Origin: Apoda limacodes
Taxonomy: Eukaryota > Arthropoda > Insecta > Lepidoptera > Limacodidae
NCBI GenBank assembly: GCA_946406115.1
Contig: OX291550.1
Coordinates: 26,202,722-26,266,721, forward strand
Direction: 5' to 3'
Length of the DNA: 64,000 nucleotides
The notes beneath the pieces were generated by a model. That model was not told where the DNA came from and ran no database searches. It was given only the letters and a program-made list of their open reading frames with translations. This document shows positions 22,923 to 34,265 of the stretch, piece after piece; position 1 is the first letter of the stretch; each line of letters starts with the position of its first letter. Both the position numbers and the translations under genes were made by a program.

Positions 22923-23191
22923 TGATTTAATGACTACTTTAATAATTAAATCGTTGAGTAAAAATACAATAGTCAAATATACTTATTAAGAACGCAGTTA
23001 CATCTCTAAGTATGGTATTTTTGAAATGTCGGTACTGTGTATAAGTACCATTTTTGAACAGAAACATTTATTGAAATAATTAAGTAATAAATGTTTCTGT
23101 TCAAAAATGGTACTTATACACAGTACCGACATTTCAAAAATACCATACTTAGAGATGTAAAAATTTAATTATGAAAGTAGTCATTAAATCA
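22923..23191. repeat. Long perfect inverted repeat (hairpin), 75-bp inner arms
   Basis: Bases 22998-23072 and 23086-23160 are exact reverse complements over 75 bp with a 13-base loop. Further out, 22923-22951 and 23163-23191 are also reverse complements with one mismatch. In the left arm 46 extra bases separate outer and inner parts. A transcript would fold into a long double-stranded RNA. Confidence 0.92.
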
Positions 23192-23249
23192 TTAATCAAA
23201 TATAATGTCTAGAAAAAAGAATAATATTTCTTATTCTAACAAAAAAAAA

Positions 23250-23460
23250 CGAGTTGCACTCCGGGAGTGCCGGCAGAAGTGAAAACCTTTACACACGATT
23301 CGCGCTTAACACTCAAATATGTCACAAGACATGTCTTGTCAAGAAATAATAATGTTTGTTTATTTACTTTTTTGACGTAGTATATTTGACATCGCAATCT
23401 GTCATAGAATTAAAATTCCATATCCAACCTCCCTGTACTACTCATAATCGCGGATACTAA
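23250..23460 (+). repeat. TTGCACTCCGGGAGTGCC-type dispersed repeat
   Basis: It begins TTGCACTCCGGGAGTGCCGG and contains TTTGACGTAGTATATTTGAC and GTCATAGAATTAAAATTCCATATCCAACCT. The same series lies in the opposite direction at 60050-60275. Confidence 0.7.
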
Positions 23461-24706
23461 AAATATACACAAAATACGGTCATTTTCATCGCATATTGTG
23501 ACACAAATAAATCAAAACGTTTCACATGGGAGACTCGATCTCATTATGGAAGAGCTATCTACGTATTATAACGTTTTTTATTTGTAAAAAAGTTTACGCG
23601 GACAAAGCCCCTGGCAGGAGTTAAACGTGTAAATAGATAAATACGAGTATTAAATGTACACACATGTTTGTTTTCAATTTTCTTTACGGACGAACGGACG
23701 GACAGACCATTAAATACACATATACATAAAGAAAAGTAAATCACTTACAAACTTACTCAAGCACGAAAGAATCATAGGAAAAAAAAAAGGGGGGGGGGAT
23801 TTGACCTTAAGCCATCGAAATATGTAAGCGGTAAGGGTAATATGTAACCCCCACGAGAAAAACACATATAATAGAAGAAAACGCGACGCGAGTTTATCAT
23901 TTTTTACCCATACCAAAAAAAGTGCACAACGCCGCTAAAGAAGTTTTCACTTCAAAAATTCCTTAATGGAAATCGAAACATCTTTGACTTAAAGAAAAAC
24001 TTATCTTTGACTCGATTCGTTTGTTTAATTGCATTGAATATTTTTTGTCTTAGTACAAATAAATATTTTCAATATTTTTTTTACTTTTACTAAGTAAATA
24101 TTCTCTTAAGTCTATAGGGAAATGATAATTTTCTTGGAGTTAGTAAATTTGCTTTGATACAAAGTGTACTCCTGAGGTTTTACATAAGCTTTTTTAGGAA
24201 ATCAGTACACGATAAAGAAACTTTGTACGTTAGAATAAAATAGCAAACTTTTATAAATATCAGATTTTCGGACTTTGACTGCTTTAGAACTCATTTTAAA
24301 GCAATACTTTATAATAAGAATCGTCAATTAAAAAAGATATGATCGGGCTCCATAATTATTAAATCAAGTGTTTTAGGGTAGGTATAGTTTTTCTTGCTTC
24401 CTACAATAACCAAAAAAAAACTTCTTATAAAAAATAAATAATAATATCCTTTTTTTTTTGATAGAAGACAAACAAAACCTTATTTGCGGCGCACGATGTT
24501 CGCGAAAGTGCCTCGTGTATCTTCTTTACCTCCGCAAAAAATTAATGTGTCTGAACGGACCTCACCTTAAGAGCAAATGAGTCGTGGTGCCTCGCACCGT
24601 GCTTCATTGAAACGATTTTTTCTTGTGTTTTTGATAGGTATTTACTGAGCACAATGTAGGTCTATGTATATCAATGTAGGTAATTATTCTTTAGGAATGA
24701 CATGTC
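23461..24706. other. Non-coding interval
   Basis: No gene is seen. An A9G10 homopolymer run lies at about 23780-23800. The rest is AT-rich. Confidence 0.45.
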
Positions 24707-24944
24707 CTCAGAATTTCGTTGTGTTTTTGTTTGTTTTTGTTTAAAATTAAATATCAAACATATGTAAGAAATTAGTTTGTATGAAGCGCGCGCCGTTTGT
24801 GTAGGTACGACGCCGCTCAATAGAGCTCAGAATTTCGTTGTGTTTTTGTTTGTTTTTGTTTAAAATTAAATATCAAACATATGTAAGAAATTAGTTTGTA
24901 TGAAGCGCGCGCCGTTTGTGTAGGTACGACGCCGCTCAATAGAG
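24707..24944. repeat. Exact tandem duplication, two copies of 119 bp
   Basis: Bases 24707-24825 and 24826-24944 are identical as far as I can read: both start CTCAGAATTTCGTTGTG, contain GAAGCGCGCGCCGTTTGTG and end CAATAGAG. Perfect identity means a recent event or an assembly artefact. Confidence 0.92.
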
Positions 24945-25299
24945 CCGGTTTTATTTCCACGTATACACGTCATTTGTTTTTGTTGTCGATTCACGTGGTT
25001 TTAATATAGCCATGTTGTAAGAACAATGTATGCCTCGGTTTTTTCGTAGTCGTGCTATTTACGATTGTGTATAGGATAAATTTTTCCCATCATGTGCTTT
25101 TTTAGTAAAATCAGAAAAGGTGCGCCTCGAGGTTTCAATCACCTAATAATCTTTTCATCCTAAGAACTTGCGATGAGAAAAAGTTTCCTGTTTCAATGCA
25201 GAATCATAATATTTCAGCCGTCCAAAGTGGTAAAAAATCCTACTTGGTCGTAATCCCAATTGATTGTCGCTACCAGTCTTTCATCTTTGATGACTGATG

Positions 25300-25460
25300 A
25301 CTCCCTCGCAGTCTAGTTGGCAGTGTCGCCGGCTGCTGTGCAGAGGGTGAGGTTTCGATTCCCGCACTAGACAAACATTTATTTGATATTCATTTGTGTT
25401 TTTCTTAAGTCTGGGTATATTTATGTATATGATAGACATAGACATTTATTTAATTTCACA
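25300..25460 (+). mobile_element. tRNA-derived SINE, plus strand
   Basis: TCTAGTTGGCAGTGTCG (A-box-like) is followed about 40 bases later by GGTTTCGATTCCCGC (B-box-like), then ACAAACATTTATTTGATATTC and a T-rich tail. The spacing fits a tRNA-like SINE head. Confidence 0.65.
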
Positions 25461-26082
25461 TTACACAGAGAGAGAGAAGGTTTCTAAATAAGTGCAACCC
25501 ATTCAGAATATGTGGCGCGTCAGGTGATTTAAAAAAAAAGGTAAACAAGGTTCGCGGGGTCAGCTAGTAATAAATAAAAACTAATAATATCCGTCGTCTT
25601 CTGGCCGCGCACTAGTCACCATGCCGTGACCACGCCGAGATCCAATTTTCATCAAAACGTGTCAGCACTCAAAAAATTTTCATTTACTTATGGTCTTAGA
25701 ACTTTAAGACCCGGTTACCCTATATGTAAAATAAGTAAAAAGCGCAAAATTAAAATCAACTATAAACACACAAATTTTACCAGCTATTGTTCATACAAAG
25801 TATGCATGGTATCATAAAGTACTTATGAAACAGTAGGTACCTACTTTGTTATTGACTTATCCCACTAGTTTTAAAATTGTAATAATATTTTAAGATGTTT
25901 GTTACTTAATAACACATAAACGGTTAAACAGATTTGGATAAAATTTAGCACTAAGATTTCTGTAGCAACACATACTAAATGGCATACTTTTAACACCGAT
26001 GGAGAATTTCTTCGGAAATCTGCGGAAAATGCGGGTGAAACCGTGCGGATGAGGTTTCAGTGTGTTTGTTTAATTGTTTCAG
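25461..26082. other. Interval upstream of the first visible RNase Z exon
   Basis: This is intron sequence if the RNase Z gene continues to the left. A repeat tail (TTCGCGGGGTCAGCTAGTA) lies at about 25550-25570. The acceptor TTGTTTCAG directly precedes 26083. Confidence 0.5.
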
Positions 26083-26258
26083 GACTAATCGGCGTATTGC
26101 AAGCTCGTCGCGAGGCATTCGAACAAGTAGACAGTGGCGATCCGTACGAGCCCTTGTATTTGCTGGCTCCGGGTCAGATCGTCGCTTGGCTCTCTATTTA
26201 CGATCAACAGTTTGAGAGGATCAACGAAGATTACACACTTATACCAAATCAGAATATA
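26083..26258 (+). CDS. ELAC2: RNase Z long form (tRNase ZL), internal exon
   Basis: This is the first of four visible exons of the endonuclease that removes 3' trailers from precursor tRNAs in nucleus and mitochondria. The exon enters in phase 1 after TTGTTTCAG and ends in phase 0 before GTAAGT. It encodes GLIGVLQARREAFEQ..., then PLYLLAPGQIVAWLSIYDQQ, the stretch that in the family directly follows the HxHxDH metal-binding motif (family knowledge: HADHH-G-L...). The metal motif must therefore sit in the preceding exon, which I cannot find in the 26 kb to the left. Four exons joined (26083, 36015, 38623, 39550) give one continuous frame with matching phases. Both lipases lie upstream on the same strand. 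Confidence 0.9.
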
Positions 26259-26353
26259 GTAAGTGAGCTCTTTTATTGTTTTGCAAAATAATGCAAACAT
26301 TATTCATTTATTGCTTTTTCATACATTTAGAAAATATTATGTCTATGATTGAT

Positions 26354-26530
26354 ATTTTTCGGGCTTACCACGATTAGATCTGTGAGTTTCCGATATTTCG
26401 GCACAGTTACATGCGCCATCTTCACGGGTGAACTGAGGAAGTAAAAGCGGTGTGGTGAGGATCAGTAAGTTTTGCACTATCTAACCACTGGATTCTTGTG
26501 GAATAAATCTAATCGTGGTAGGCCGAAACA
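26354..26530. mobile_element. MITE, about 175 bp
   Basis: The left end TTTTCGGGCTTACCACGATTAGAT and the right end ATCTAATCGTGGTAGGCCGAAA are inverted copies. The interior includes GATATTTCGGCACAGTTACA and GCGCCATCTTCACGGGTGA. There is no coding capacity. It sits in an RNase Z intron. Confidence 0.7.
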
Positions 26531-27092
26531 TATAAACATAATGATTACAACCGCAAAAGTCTAAACAGTTAATATTATGTATGTACAGTAGGCGACACAT
26601 CAACCTAACCTTAATGGACTTTGAACCCAAGGCGCAACGCAGCGAAAAAGTCGGGAAAGAGCGATAGTCGTAATTTATTATTTCGTCTCATACTAGCTGC
26701 TCTCGGCCCACTGCATCGCGTCGCAACCGCAAATTATGAATGAATATATAAGTGTGCGTGCGTAATTATTATTGGGTTCACATTTTTCTTACCTACGATA
26801 ACAAAGAGGCATACAAAAAGGTGATCGCCCTTGAACCTTTATTAAATTTTTTTTTTTAATCTACTCGGTCATTTATTGATTTAATATAGGTATATTGTTC
26901 TATTTGGATATGGTTTTTGTGCCGCCGTAAAATTTGTCCCTCCCATTCAAAAGTAGGATTTGGGAGATACTAATAAAATATAAATATTAACGTAGTAATT
27001 TCGGTAAAAAACATTTATGAAGTATGGAAAAAAATCGTCTTATTTTAATCTATACAAATAAAAAATGAATCGCAAAATTTGTTGTTAAGCGC
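26531..27092. other. Intron sequence of RNase Z
   Basis: Nothing recognisable beyond AT-rich intron DNA. Confidence 0.45.
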
Positions 27093-27490
27093 AAAACTCG
27101 AAGACGGCTGGACCAATTCGGGTAATTTTTTTTTCGTTGTTTTTGTTAGTGAAGCAAGGTTTTTATGAAAGAATAAACGGTCAAGTGCGAGTCGGACTCG
27201 CGCACTAAGGAAAACTCGAAGACGGCTGGACCAATTCGGGTGATTTTTTTTTGTTGTGTTTGATAGTGTTAGGGCAAGGTTTTTTATGTAAGAAAAAACG
27301 TTCAAGAGCTAGTCGGACTCACGCAATAAGGGTGAACCGATTGTAATGAAATTTTGGTTAGTTATTATAGACACGCCGGGTAAGGTTTCTGAGAAAGAAA
27401 AAAAATGTCAAGTGCGAGTCGGACCGGGTCAAGTGCGAGTCGGACTCGCGCAATAAGGGTGAACCGATTGTAATAAAATTTTGGTAAGTA
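27093..27490 (+). repeat. Tandem array of about 118-127-bp units with GTGCGAGTCGGACTCGCGC cores
   Basis: AAAACTCGAAGACGGCTGGA occurs at 27093 and 27211 (118 bp apart), and CAATAAGGGTGAACCGATTG at about 27324 and 27451 (127 bp apart). Between them recur CAAGTGCGAGTCGGACTCGC words, the end signature of the AGGGTTCCGTACC family. A further single unit lies at 39020-39115. Confidence 0.7.
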
Positions 27491-28950
27491 AAGTAAAATA
27501 AAATATCAGAAGTCGTAGTAACGTTGTTTAATTATTTGAAATCAACATGACAATTTAAATTAAAAATAATAATGATAAAATAAAAATAACAACAATAAAA
27601 ATAAAATTTTAATAAACATTATTTGGCAGTAAAGTTATTAACAATAGTGTGAATAGCCACAACGGATCTTAGTGCATATGGAGTTTTTAATAACAATCAA
27701 TCCTTTTGAATATAATAGACTTTTTTAACTACAACATTTCCACAATTAGGTGATCCAGATACAGGAACATATATGAAAAAAAACATAATCATAAATTAAA
27801 ACTATTTACCTAAACTCTAAACTTTTATTGACCAAACGCGCGAGCTCGTCTTATCTTTATTATCTAGTTTTATTACATTTTTATTACACGTCTCACCACA
27901 AATACAAAAAATTCAACAGCTACTATTATTATTATTATATAATAAATTATGATAATCTTACATCAGACGTCCGAATACTAAAACCCTTATTAAATTTAAT
28001 CTCTTATTACATTATTTACATATTATATTATATTACATTACATTATGCTTTATTAAAATATTGATATACACATGGTATTATATAAAAGTAAAATACCCAA
28101 AACTGTAGGTATCGAGCTAATTATGTACATGGAATATTTTTAAGCGAGTCATCCATCATAGCTACTGGAGTTTTACCAAACAAAAGTGTTAGTATTTGGG
28201 TTAGTTTATTAGTATAGAAAAATTAAACACACTCGTATTATTGTGGCCATAATTCATTACTGTTAATTTTATCATAATCTTTGAAAAATATTCAGCTAAC
28301 AGAAATGCAAGTTCAGCTAAAATAACCTGCAGGTAATCATTATAATTTTGACTGAGTGAGAATCATGTGTTATATCAAAAACAACATAAGAATTGCTTGT
28401 TAAACGCCTAGGTAGGTATTACCCAAGTTGACTATCGAGATAAAAGGAAAACATTTTCCATCTCTTGAGGACGACAGAAATTACATTGACATTGTTTCTT
28501 CTCCATAAAAGTCTTCTACTGTTCTAAAGCGATTGAAAAGTTTTCTCGTCAACAAAATGATGGTGTTAGTAACGCAGTCAAAATTATAATATTCCAAGTC
28601 AAAGCTTACTCTTGCTTGAGCTTGCGCGTTTAGCGGAATCTTTTCGCTGGCCTAGGGTGCCGAATCCCTGCTAGGGTGCCGAATCCCTGCTTGTTTCAAC
28701 CGCTGCCGTACAGTCTGTGTGAAATCTGAATATTAAATTTTATTGCCAAAAATAAAAGCTGAAGTATAAGAAAAGGCAGCGTTGCCAACTATCAAAAAGT
28801 CTAATCCTATTAGAAATTATTTCCTCCTTGTGTGTATTTATAAATTTAATACTATTTTTTAATATAGAAAATAATACCCATACATAAATTTATTTAAAGA
28901 ATGCAATTATTATTAATTACTGGATTTCAACTAAAATTCTTAAAAAAATT
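27491..28950. other. Intron sequence of RNase Z
   Basis: AT-rich with many TTATTA and TACATTA runs at 27900-28060. A short tandem pair CTAGGGTGCCGAATCCCTG lies at about 28652-28690. No exon is seen. Confidence 0.45.
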
Positions 28951-29346
28951 TAAGGGTTCTGTACCCAAAGGGTAAAAAACGGAACCTAATTACTAAGACT
29001 CCGCTGTCCGTTTGTCCGTCTGTCACTAGGCTGTATCTCATGAATCGTGATTGTGAGACAGTTGAAATTTTTACAGAAGATGTATTTCTGTTGCCGCATA
29101 AATAACAGAAACAAATTATAAAAACACATAACAATTGATAAACAAATTGATAACAGCAACAAGTAGAGGCTTGAAATATTCACAGAATATTTAATTATAT
29201 ATTCACTTAAAAAAAAAAAAAATTAAAATTAAACAAATATTTGAGGGGGGCTCCCATACAACAAACGTATCTTTTTTGCTGTTTTAATAGATAATGGTAC
29301 GGAACCCTTCGTGTACGAGTCCGACTCGCACTTGGCCGATTTTTTT
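28951..29346 (+). repeat. Nearly complete AGGGTTCCGTACC...CGACTCGCACTTGG element
   Basis: It starts AAGGGTTCTGTACCCAAAGG, includes TACTAAGACTCCGCTGTCCG and GGGGGGCTCCCATACAACAA, and ends GGTACGGAACCCTTCGTG then GAGTCCGACTCGCACTTGG. The start and the GGTACGGAACCCTT block are inverted copies of each other. Length is about 396 bp, with a related copy at 37299-37698. Confidence 0.75.
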
Positions 29347-29756
29347 CATAATAATTTTCACGATGTCTATTCTTTACAAGTAAGGCTGAGCTCTTCTAGT
29401 AAATTAAAATTATTTCCCGGCAGTCGTCATTGCTCACCTTAACCCTTAACCCTAATACTCATAGCGATCGGTCACACTGAAATCTAATTGCACACAGATA
29501 TAGGTAGGTATAATTTTTACAGGGTTTTAAATATAAGATTACATTTCCAATTCGTAAGTAGAATTCTGTGATTTTCTTGATTTTTCGGCCTCAATCGGGT
29601 GCAGCCGACTTAGTTCAGTTACTCAGAGACGGTAAACAAGCACGTTTATCGTAGGTCGCAGTATCCTCAACCAACAGGCGGCTTGTTGTGCTCAAAGTCA
29701 CAATTTTTTTTTACCCATAAAAAGGTGACAGGGAGTTTGATAATTTATCACACTAT

Positions 29757-29970
29757 TATATTATAAAAGCGAAAGTTTGTGAATGTGTTTGTATGTTTGT
29801 TTCTTCTTCACGCTGAAACGGCTAGACCAATTTTAATGAAATTTGGTACGAAGGTAGGTGACACCCTGGATTAACATAAAATATAGTGTTTTCGAGAGAT
29901 GCGCAAGGAATCAGATACGGTTCGATAACTGAATTTAGCGCGGGTGGAACCGCGGGAACAGCTAGTAACA
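29757..29970 (+). repeat. GCGAAAGTTTGTGAATGTG-type dispersed repeat
   Basis: It begins AAAGCGAAAGTTTGTGAATG, has ACGCTGAAACGGCTAGACCA and ATGAAATTTGGTACGAAGG, and ends GGTGGAACCGCGGGAACAGC then TAGTA. A relative is at 41580-41832. Confidence 0.65.
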
Positions 29971-31103
29971 TTAAAAAATAACAAAAGTTTTTTTACACTC
30001 ACCTATCAGCTTAGCTGAATATACGCTTACTATGCATAAAACAAAAAATATAGGGACGCAACTGTGTTTTATGCCTTTGTTGCACAATAAGAACTAACCG
30101 CAAATTAATTCATAATTACATTTACGCCTTACTTGCCGACCTTTAATTAATTTAATTTTTTGACGTATATGTAACAACACAGTTATTGCTGGGAGGTATG
30201 GCAACTGTTTTAATATGTATGTCCTATACTTCACTATTGAACTACGTAATATTTCATGTTAAAATGAGATATTTCCATACATTTTTGTTACATTGTAAAA
30301 AAAGTACTCGTTTTTCACCATTAAGCATATTATAAATACTTAATATACTATAACAGTATACTTTGGTAAAACAGCCAGGCAAAAGTCAATAAAAAACACA
30401 AAACTAATTAAAATACTTTGTTTTTAATTTGTAAGTATTGATTTACTAATTTTTTTACAATAATAATCAAAGTCCTGAAAAAAGTATCATGTTTTTTGTT
30501 AAATATACTTAACTCAATCACAAACAAAATCTAGACAGTTATTTTAGCTAAAGAAGACAAACATTTTATTATTTTGTAATAATAATAATTATCTAATAAT
30601 AATTACACTAATAAGACAATGATTTTTTAACAATAATCAACAACACAATAACTTGATATAAAGTTAAACGTCATTATTGACTTATAATAAATTTGGAAAC
30701 TACTACACAATCAAACAAACTGAAAAACTTTAAAATGTTAGTATTCTAACATAAAAATACAAATAAAAAACTAAGAACCTGTAGCATTAAAACTTAAAAC
30801 TTAAAAACAATCCTCAGAAATACACAAATAAAAAATTAGATCCTCTGGTATAAAAACTGAAAACTTAAAAATATTTTTTACTAGAACTTGATTCTTTATT
30901 TTATGATTTAACTTAAAAATCAACAACACTTAAAATACTCATCTAAACTTAGAATTGGACATCTTGCTATTAGTTAATCATCTCAATTTTAAATACTTAG
31001 GTGTCTTACCCTTTTATAAAAACCTAAATATGAAAAAAAAATTAATATATTTTTTTTACAAAGAGATTCTTATGAAATAAAATAATCTAGAAATAGAACA
31101 CGA
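29971..31103. other. AT-rich intron stretch
   Basis: The composition becomes extremely AT-rich (30400-31080) and no frame is supported. This may be the 3' flank of the minus-strand remnant that follows. Confidence 0.4.
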
Positions 31104-32330
31104 TTATTCAGTATCTGCATTGGCTGTAGTATCATTTTGGGCTTTCAATTTTCTATAAAAATCTTGGTAGTGCAGTGGAATCACATTGAAATCACATAAG
31201 CTGATGAATCTTTGTAAAGGTTTTTTGATATCTTTAATGGACCCTCGTAACCTAAAGCCAATGAATCGGTATTAACAGTAAGTGTAGATGATTTTGTTTT
31301 CCTTTTGAGGTTCTACTTTTGGATATATCAATAATAGTCTAGCATCTGATTCAAATTCGTATTTAAGAAAAAAATATACAGGGTGTTCAGGCAAAACCTG
31401 AACTTCTTTGATTTTGGTCCAGTATACTTTACTCCCACTATCATCATTACACCAGTTTTTACCATTGTCTACTAGTAATTGGAAGTTAAAGAAATCTTGT
31501 CTAGTTATTTCTTTTACAATATATCTTTTACCTTAACTTTATAATCACTTGATAAGAACTTGGTGTTTTTTGATTCTTTGTATGACCGAGGGCATTCATT
31601 CTAAGTGTAAGCAATCTGTGTGTTACTTTCTTTTTAAGTTTCTTTGATGCGTGCAAATACACTGCAAAGACGAATCTGTTTCGATTCTGACCAGTACAGT
31701 TATCTGAATATACGGACACCTCACGAATTCCTCGTTGTTTTTCAATCTGTAGAAAACACCACAAGCAGCTAGCAATTTCATTCTCATGCGCAATGCCACA
31801 TGTAGCTATATCTCTGTTTTTTTAATATGTCAAAAACCGTAAAGTTTGAACAGGAAAATTTCTTTTATAGAGAAATATGCCAACTGAAGATTGCTGCAAA
31901 GAAAGCACTTTCTCTAAATCGAAACATGCTACAGTTTTAACCATGGCGCTAGAGCTTGATTTCTCTTCATCTTTCTTTTTTTTTCTTTTCTAACTATTTC
32001 CTTATTCTTTAGGTGTTTTTCATATTCTTCTTTTAACTGTTCTTTTCTTCTTTCATCGGCAGTTTCATATACACTGCAAAAATCACACATATCTTTTTTT
32101 AGACAGAAAAATCCTAAATTAAAAGGAGTATTAAAAATGTGAATATATAATCGTTCGTTAGCTGGTATTACACTTTAATATTCTAGGTTATTTTTTATCC
32201 ATTTTCTATAAAGCCTGTACATTTTAGCTTTGTTAAGTGTTTCACAAAGGTTATTGTCTTTGAGTTTAGGCACGTAAATAGTGACTCTCCTTTTTCGGAA
32301 ATGAATTAATGTGTGCCATAACACTATCGA
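31104..32330 (-). pseudogene. Remnant of a repeated insect gene with SDNCxGQN motif (DUF7869-like)
   Basis: On the minus strand one can read, in order from about 32330: a basic segment, CDFCSVYETADERRKEQLKE near 32060, a KVLSLQQSSVGIFLYKRNFP segment near 31880, a stop, GIAHENEIASC, VSVYSDNCTGQNRNRFVFAV (31528-31764 frame), NALGHT, and a C-terminus ending NDTTANADTE at 31104. From memory this matches a large family of intronless-looking insect proteins with a C-x2-C Y(E)T start and SDNC(x)GQN(R/K)N core, often called transposon-associated. At least one frameshift in an A9 run and one stop are present. The gene name is uncertain; that it is an inserted, dead copy is well supported. Confidence 0.55.
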
Positions 32331-33039
32331 CAGTCTGGGTACTAGCTGTATTAGCTATTAACACTTTTTTTGCAGCAAACTTTTTTTTAAGACTTAAGGC
32401 TTTTAATATGCTTGTCCAGAGTTCTTTAGTGAATTATTTTTATTGCGCTGCCAATTACTTTCGTTTCGAAGTCTTTTCGTCCTTTAGGTAGGTTTTGTGG
32501 GTGGGTCGTTAATATTCAAAGAATCAATTTAATCAATTGTATCAATTCAAATCAAGAAGATGTCACTTCGACCTTTTCTCGCGCCATTTCCGTCCTCCAT
32601 TGTTTATGTGTAAACGCATGTACGAACTATTATGAATAGTGGTATTATAAGTAAGTCTAACTACGATAATTGACAAAAAAATTGTACATAACATGTTTCG
32701 CACAATAAAGGCGTACATAGATTTACGACACAATAGTTAGTAAAATACACCAGCATCAAACTCTTAATGCTAATTACTCTCTTTTTCCTATGCAAATTTA
32801 AAAATGCTGTTAAGATTATTGTTCTTTATACCTTTATTGCCAATAATTTCATCTACATCCAAATGGAGTATATTCTGCCTTTTTTTATGTGATTTTGTTA
32901 ATTATTAAGCAAAATTTTTGAAATTTTGTGACAACGTGTACGGATGCGTTTAGCTTTTAATGATGTAATATAAAAAAATTAAGTTTGTAGACTTACGCCT
33001 TTGTTGTTTTATGTTTGCGTTATGTATTTGTATCCGTTG
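32331..33039. other. Intron sequence of RNase Z
   Basis: No feature is recognised. Confidence 0.4.
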
Positions 33040-33125
33040 ACTGGTATCCATTACACAAGCTTTGCTTACTTTGGGGCCAGACGGCGCTGTGTGTTAAGTC
33101 CAAATATATTTATATTTATAATGAT
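33040..33125 (+). mobile_element. SINE tail fragment
   Basis: CACAAGCTTTGCTTACTTTGGGGCCAGACGG followed by TAAGTCCAAATATATTTATA is the 3' tail of the SINE seen in full at 45765-45960. The tRNA-like head is missing. Confidence 0.55.
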
Positions 33126-34265
33126 ACTTACGTGAAATTGAGAAGCAGCGCTCTGGGTACTAAGGAACATCGTCGATACCTAAAAAAAAATATAAAATGT
33201 CACTCATACCGCTTTTAGTTACCTATTGAAGACCAGGTAGTAAAATTATTTCTTTATTACTGTTTTTATTTTATATTGTTTTTATTATTCTATATTAAGT
33301 ATTGCTTATTACCTACCGACTCTTTGGTGATCGAAAAAATCGTGAGGAAACCTGCATAGTTAAAAAAAGACTCATGTAAACACCCTCGATAAGGGGAGGC
33401 CGTGCCCCACAGTCGGAACGTAGGTATGAGGCTGGTAAGGATTAAAATTATTAAGTTACTACTTTTGATTCATGAGCCCCATAATTTGAGGTGCCATTTT
33501 TTTTAGATAGGTAGCGATGCAACAAACGATTGCGCAGACGCAGTTTTGTTCAGTCTCTTTTCTACGATTTATCTGTAACGATACGTTTTAGTTATATGTA
33601 TGTTTTCGTGGGTAGCTTGATGTATCGCCTAGTGTAAATATATCTTTACGGTTTCAATCCCTCAGAACCCCTTCTGGTAAAAAAAAAGAAGCCACGTAAA
33701 GTAAACCTTTTCTTTGTATTTTCTCGCGCAGAATCGATTTACAATATTATTATTTTTGAAATTATCGATATTTTATTAATTTTAGATCGATTTTTCAGAC
33801 TTAAACTTATTGATTTTTTATGTGAAACTTGATTTTAAGATAATAATAGAAATACATTTATAATCTGATCTTGTTTTTTTATTATTTGAAAATATAAAAT
33901 AAAAAAATAATAGTTGATTTTCTAAAAATTTAGTCAAGGTTCAGTTTAAAAATCATTAATAAATTAAAATCTTATTTTTTTCGATAAAGCTTCTAAATTT
34001 TCTTCGAGTTTGTAATTCTAATAATTACTTATAATTAATTAGTAAAATTCTCGTTAAGAAATAATATTTTTATAGGGAACTTGCTCTACAGTCAGGTCAG
34101 AGAAATTGGTTTTCATAGTAGTTAAGGTACTTAATAAATTTAATTTTAATTTAAGGTAAAAGTTAAGTATTTATTTTAAAACGTTTATACTTACGTTATT
34201 AAACTTAAAAACGCAAAACATAATTTTATGTACCTATCTTCGTAGCACCCGAGAAAAATATATTC
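33126..34265. other. Intron sequence with a short repeat fragment
   Basis: At about 33340-33425 GATCGAAAAAATCGTGAGGA, AACCTGCATAGTT and CCGTGCCCCACAGTCGGAACG mark a fragment of a common lepidopteran LINE/SINE 3' region. The rest is AT-rich. Confidence 0.45.
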
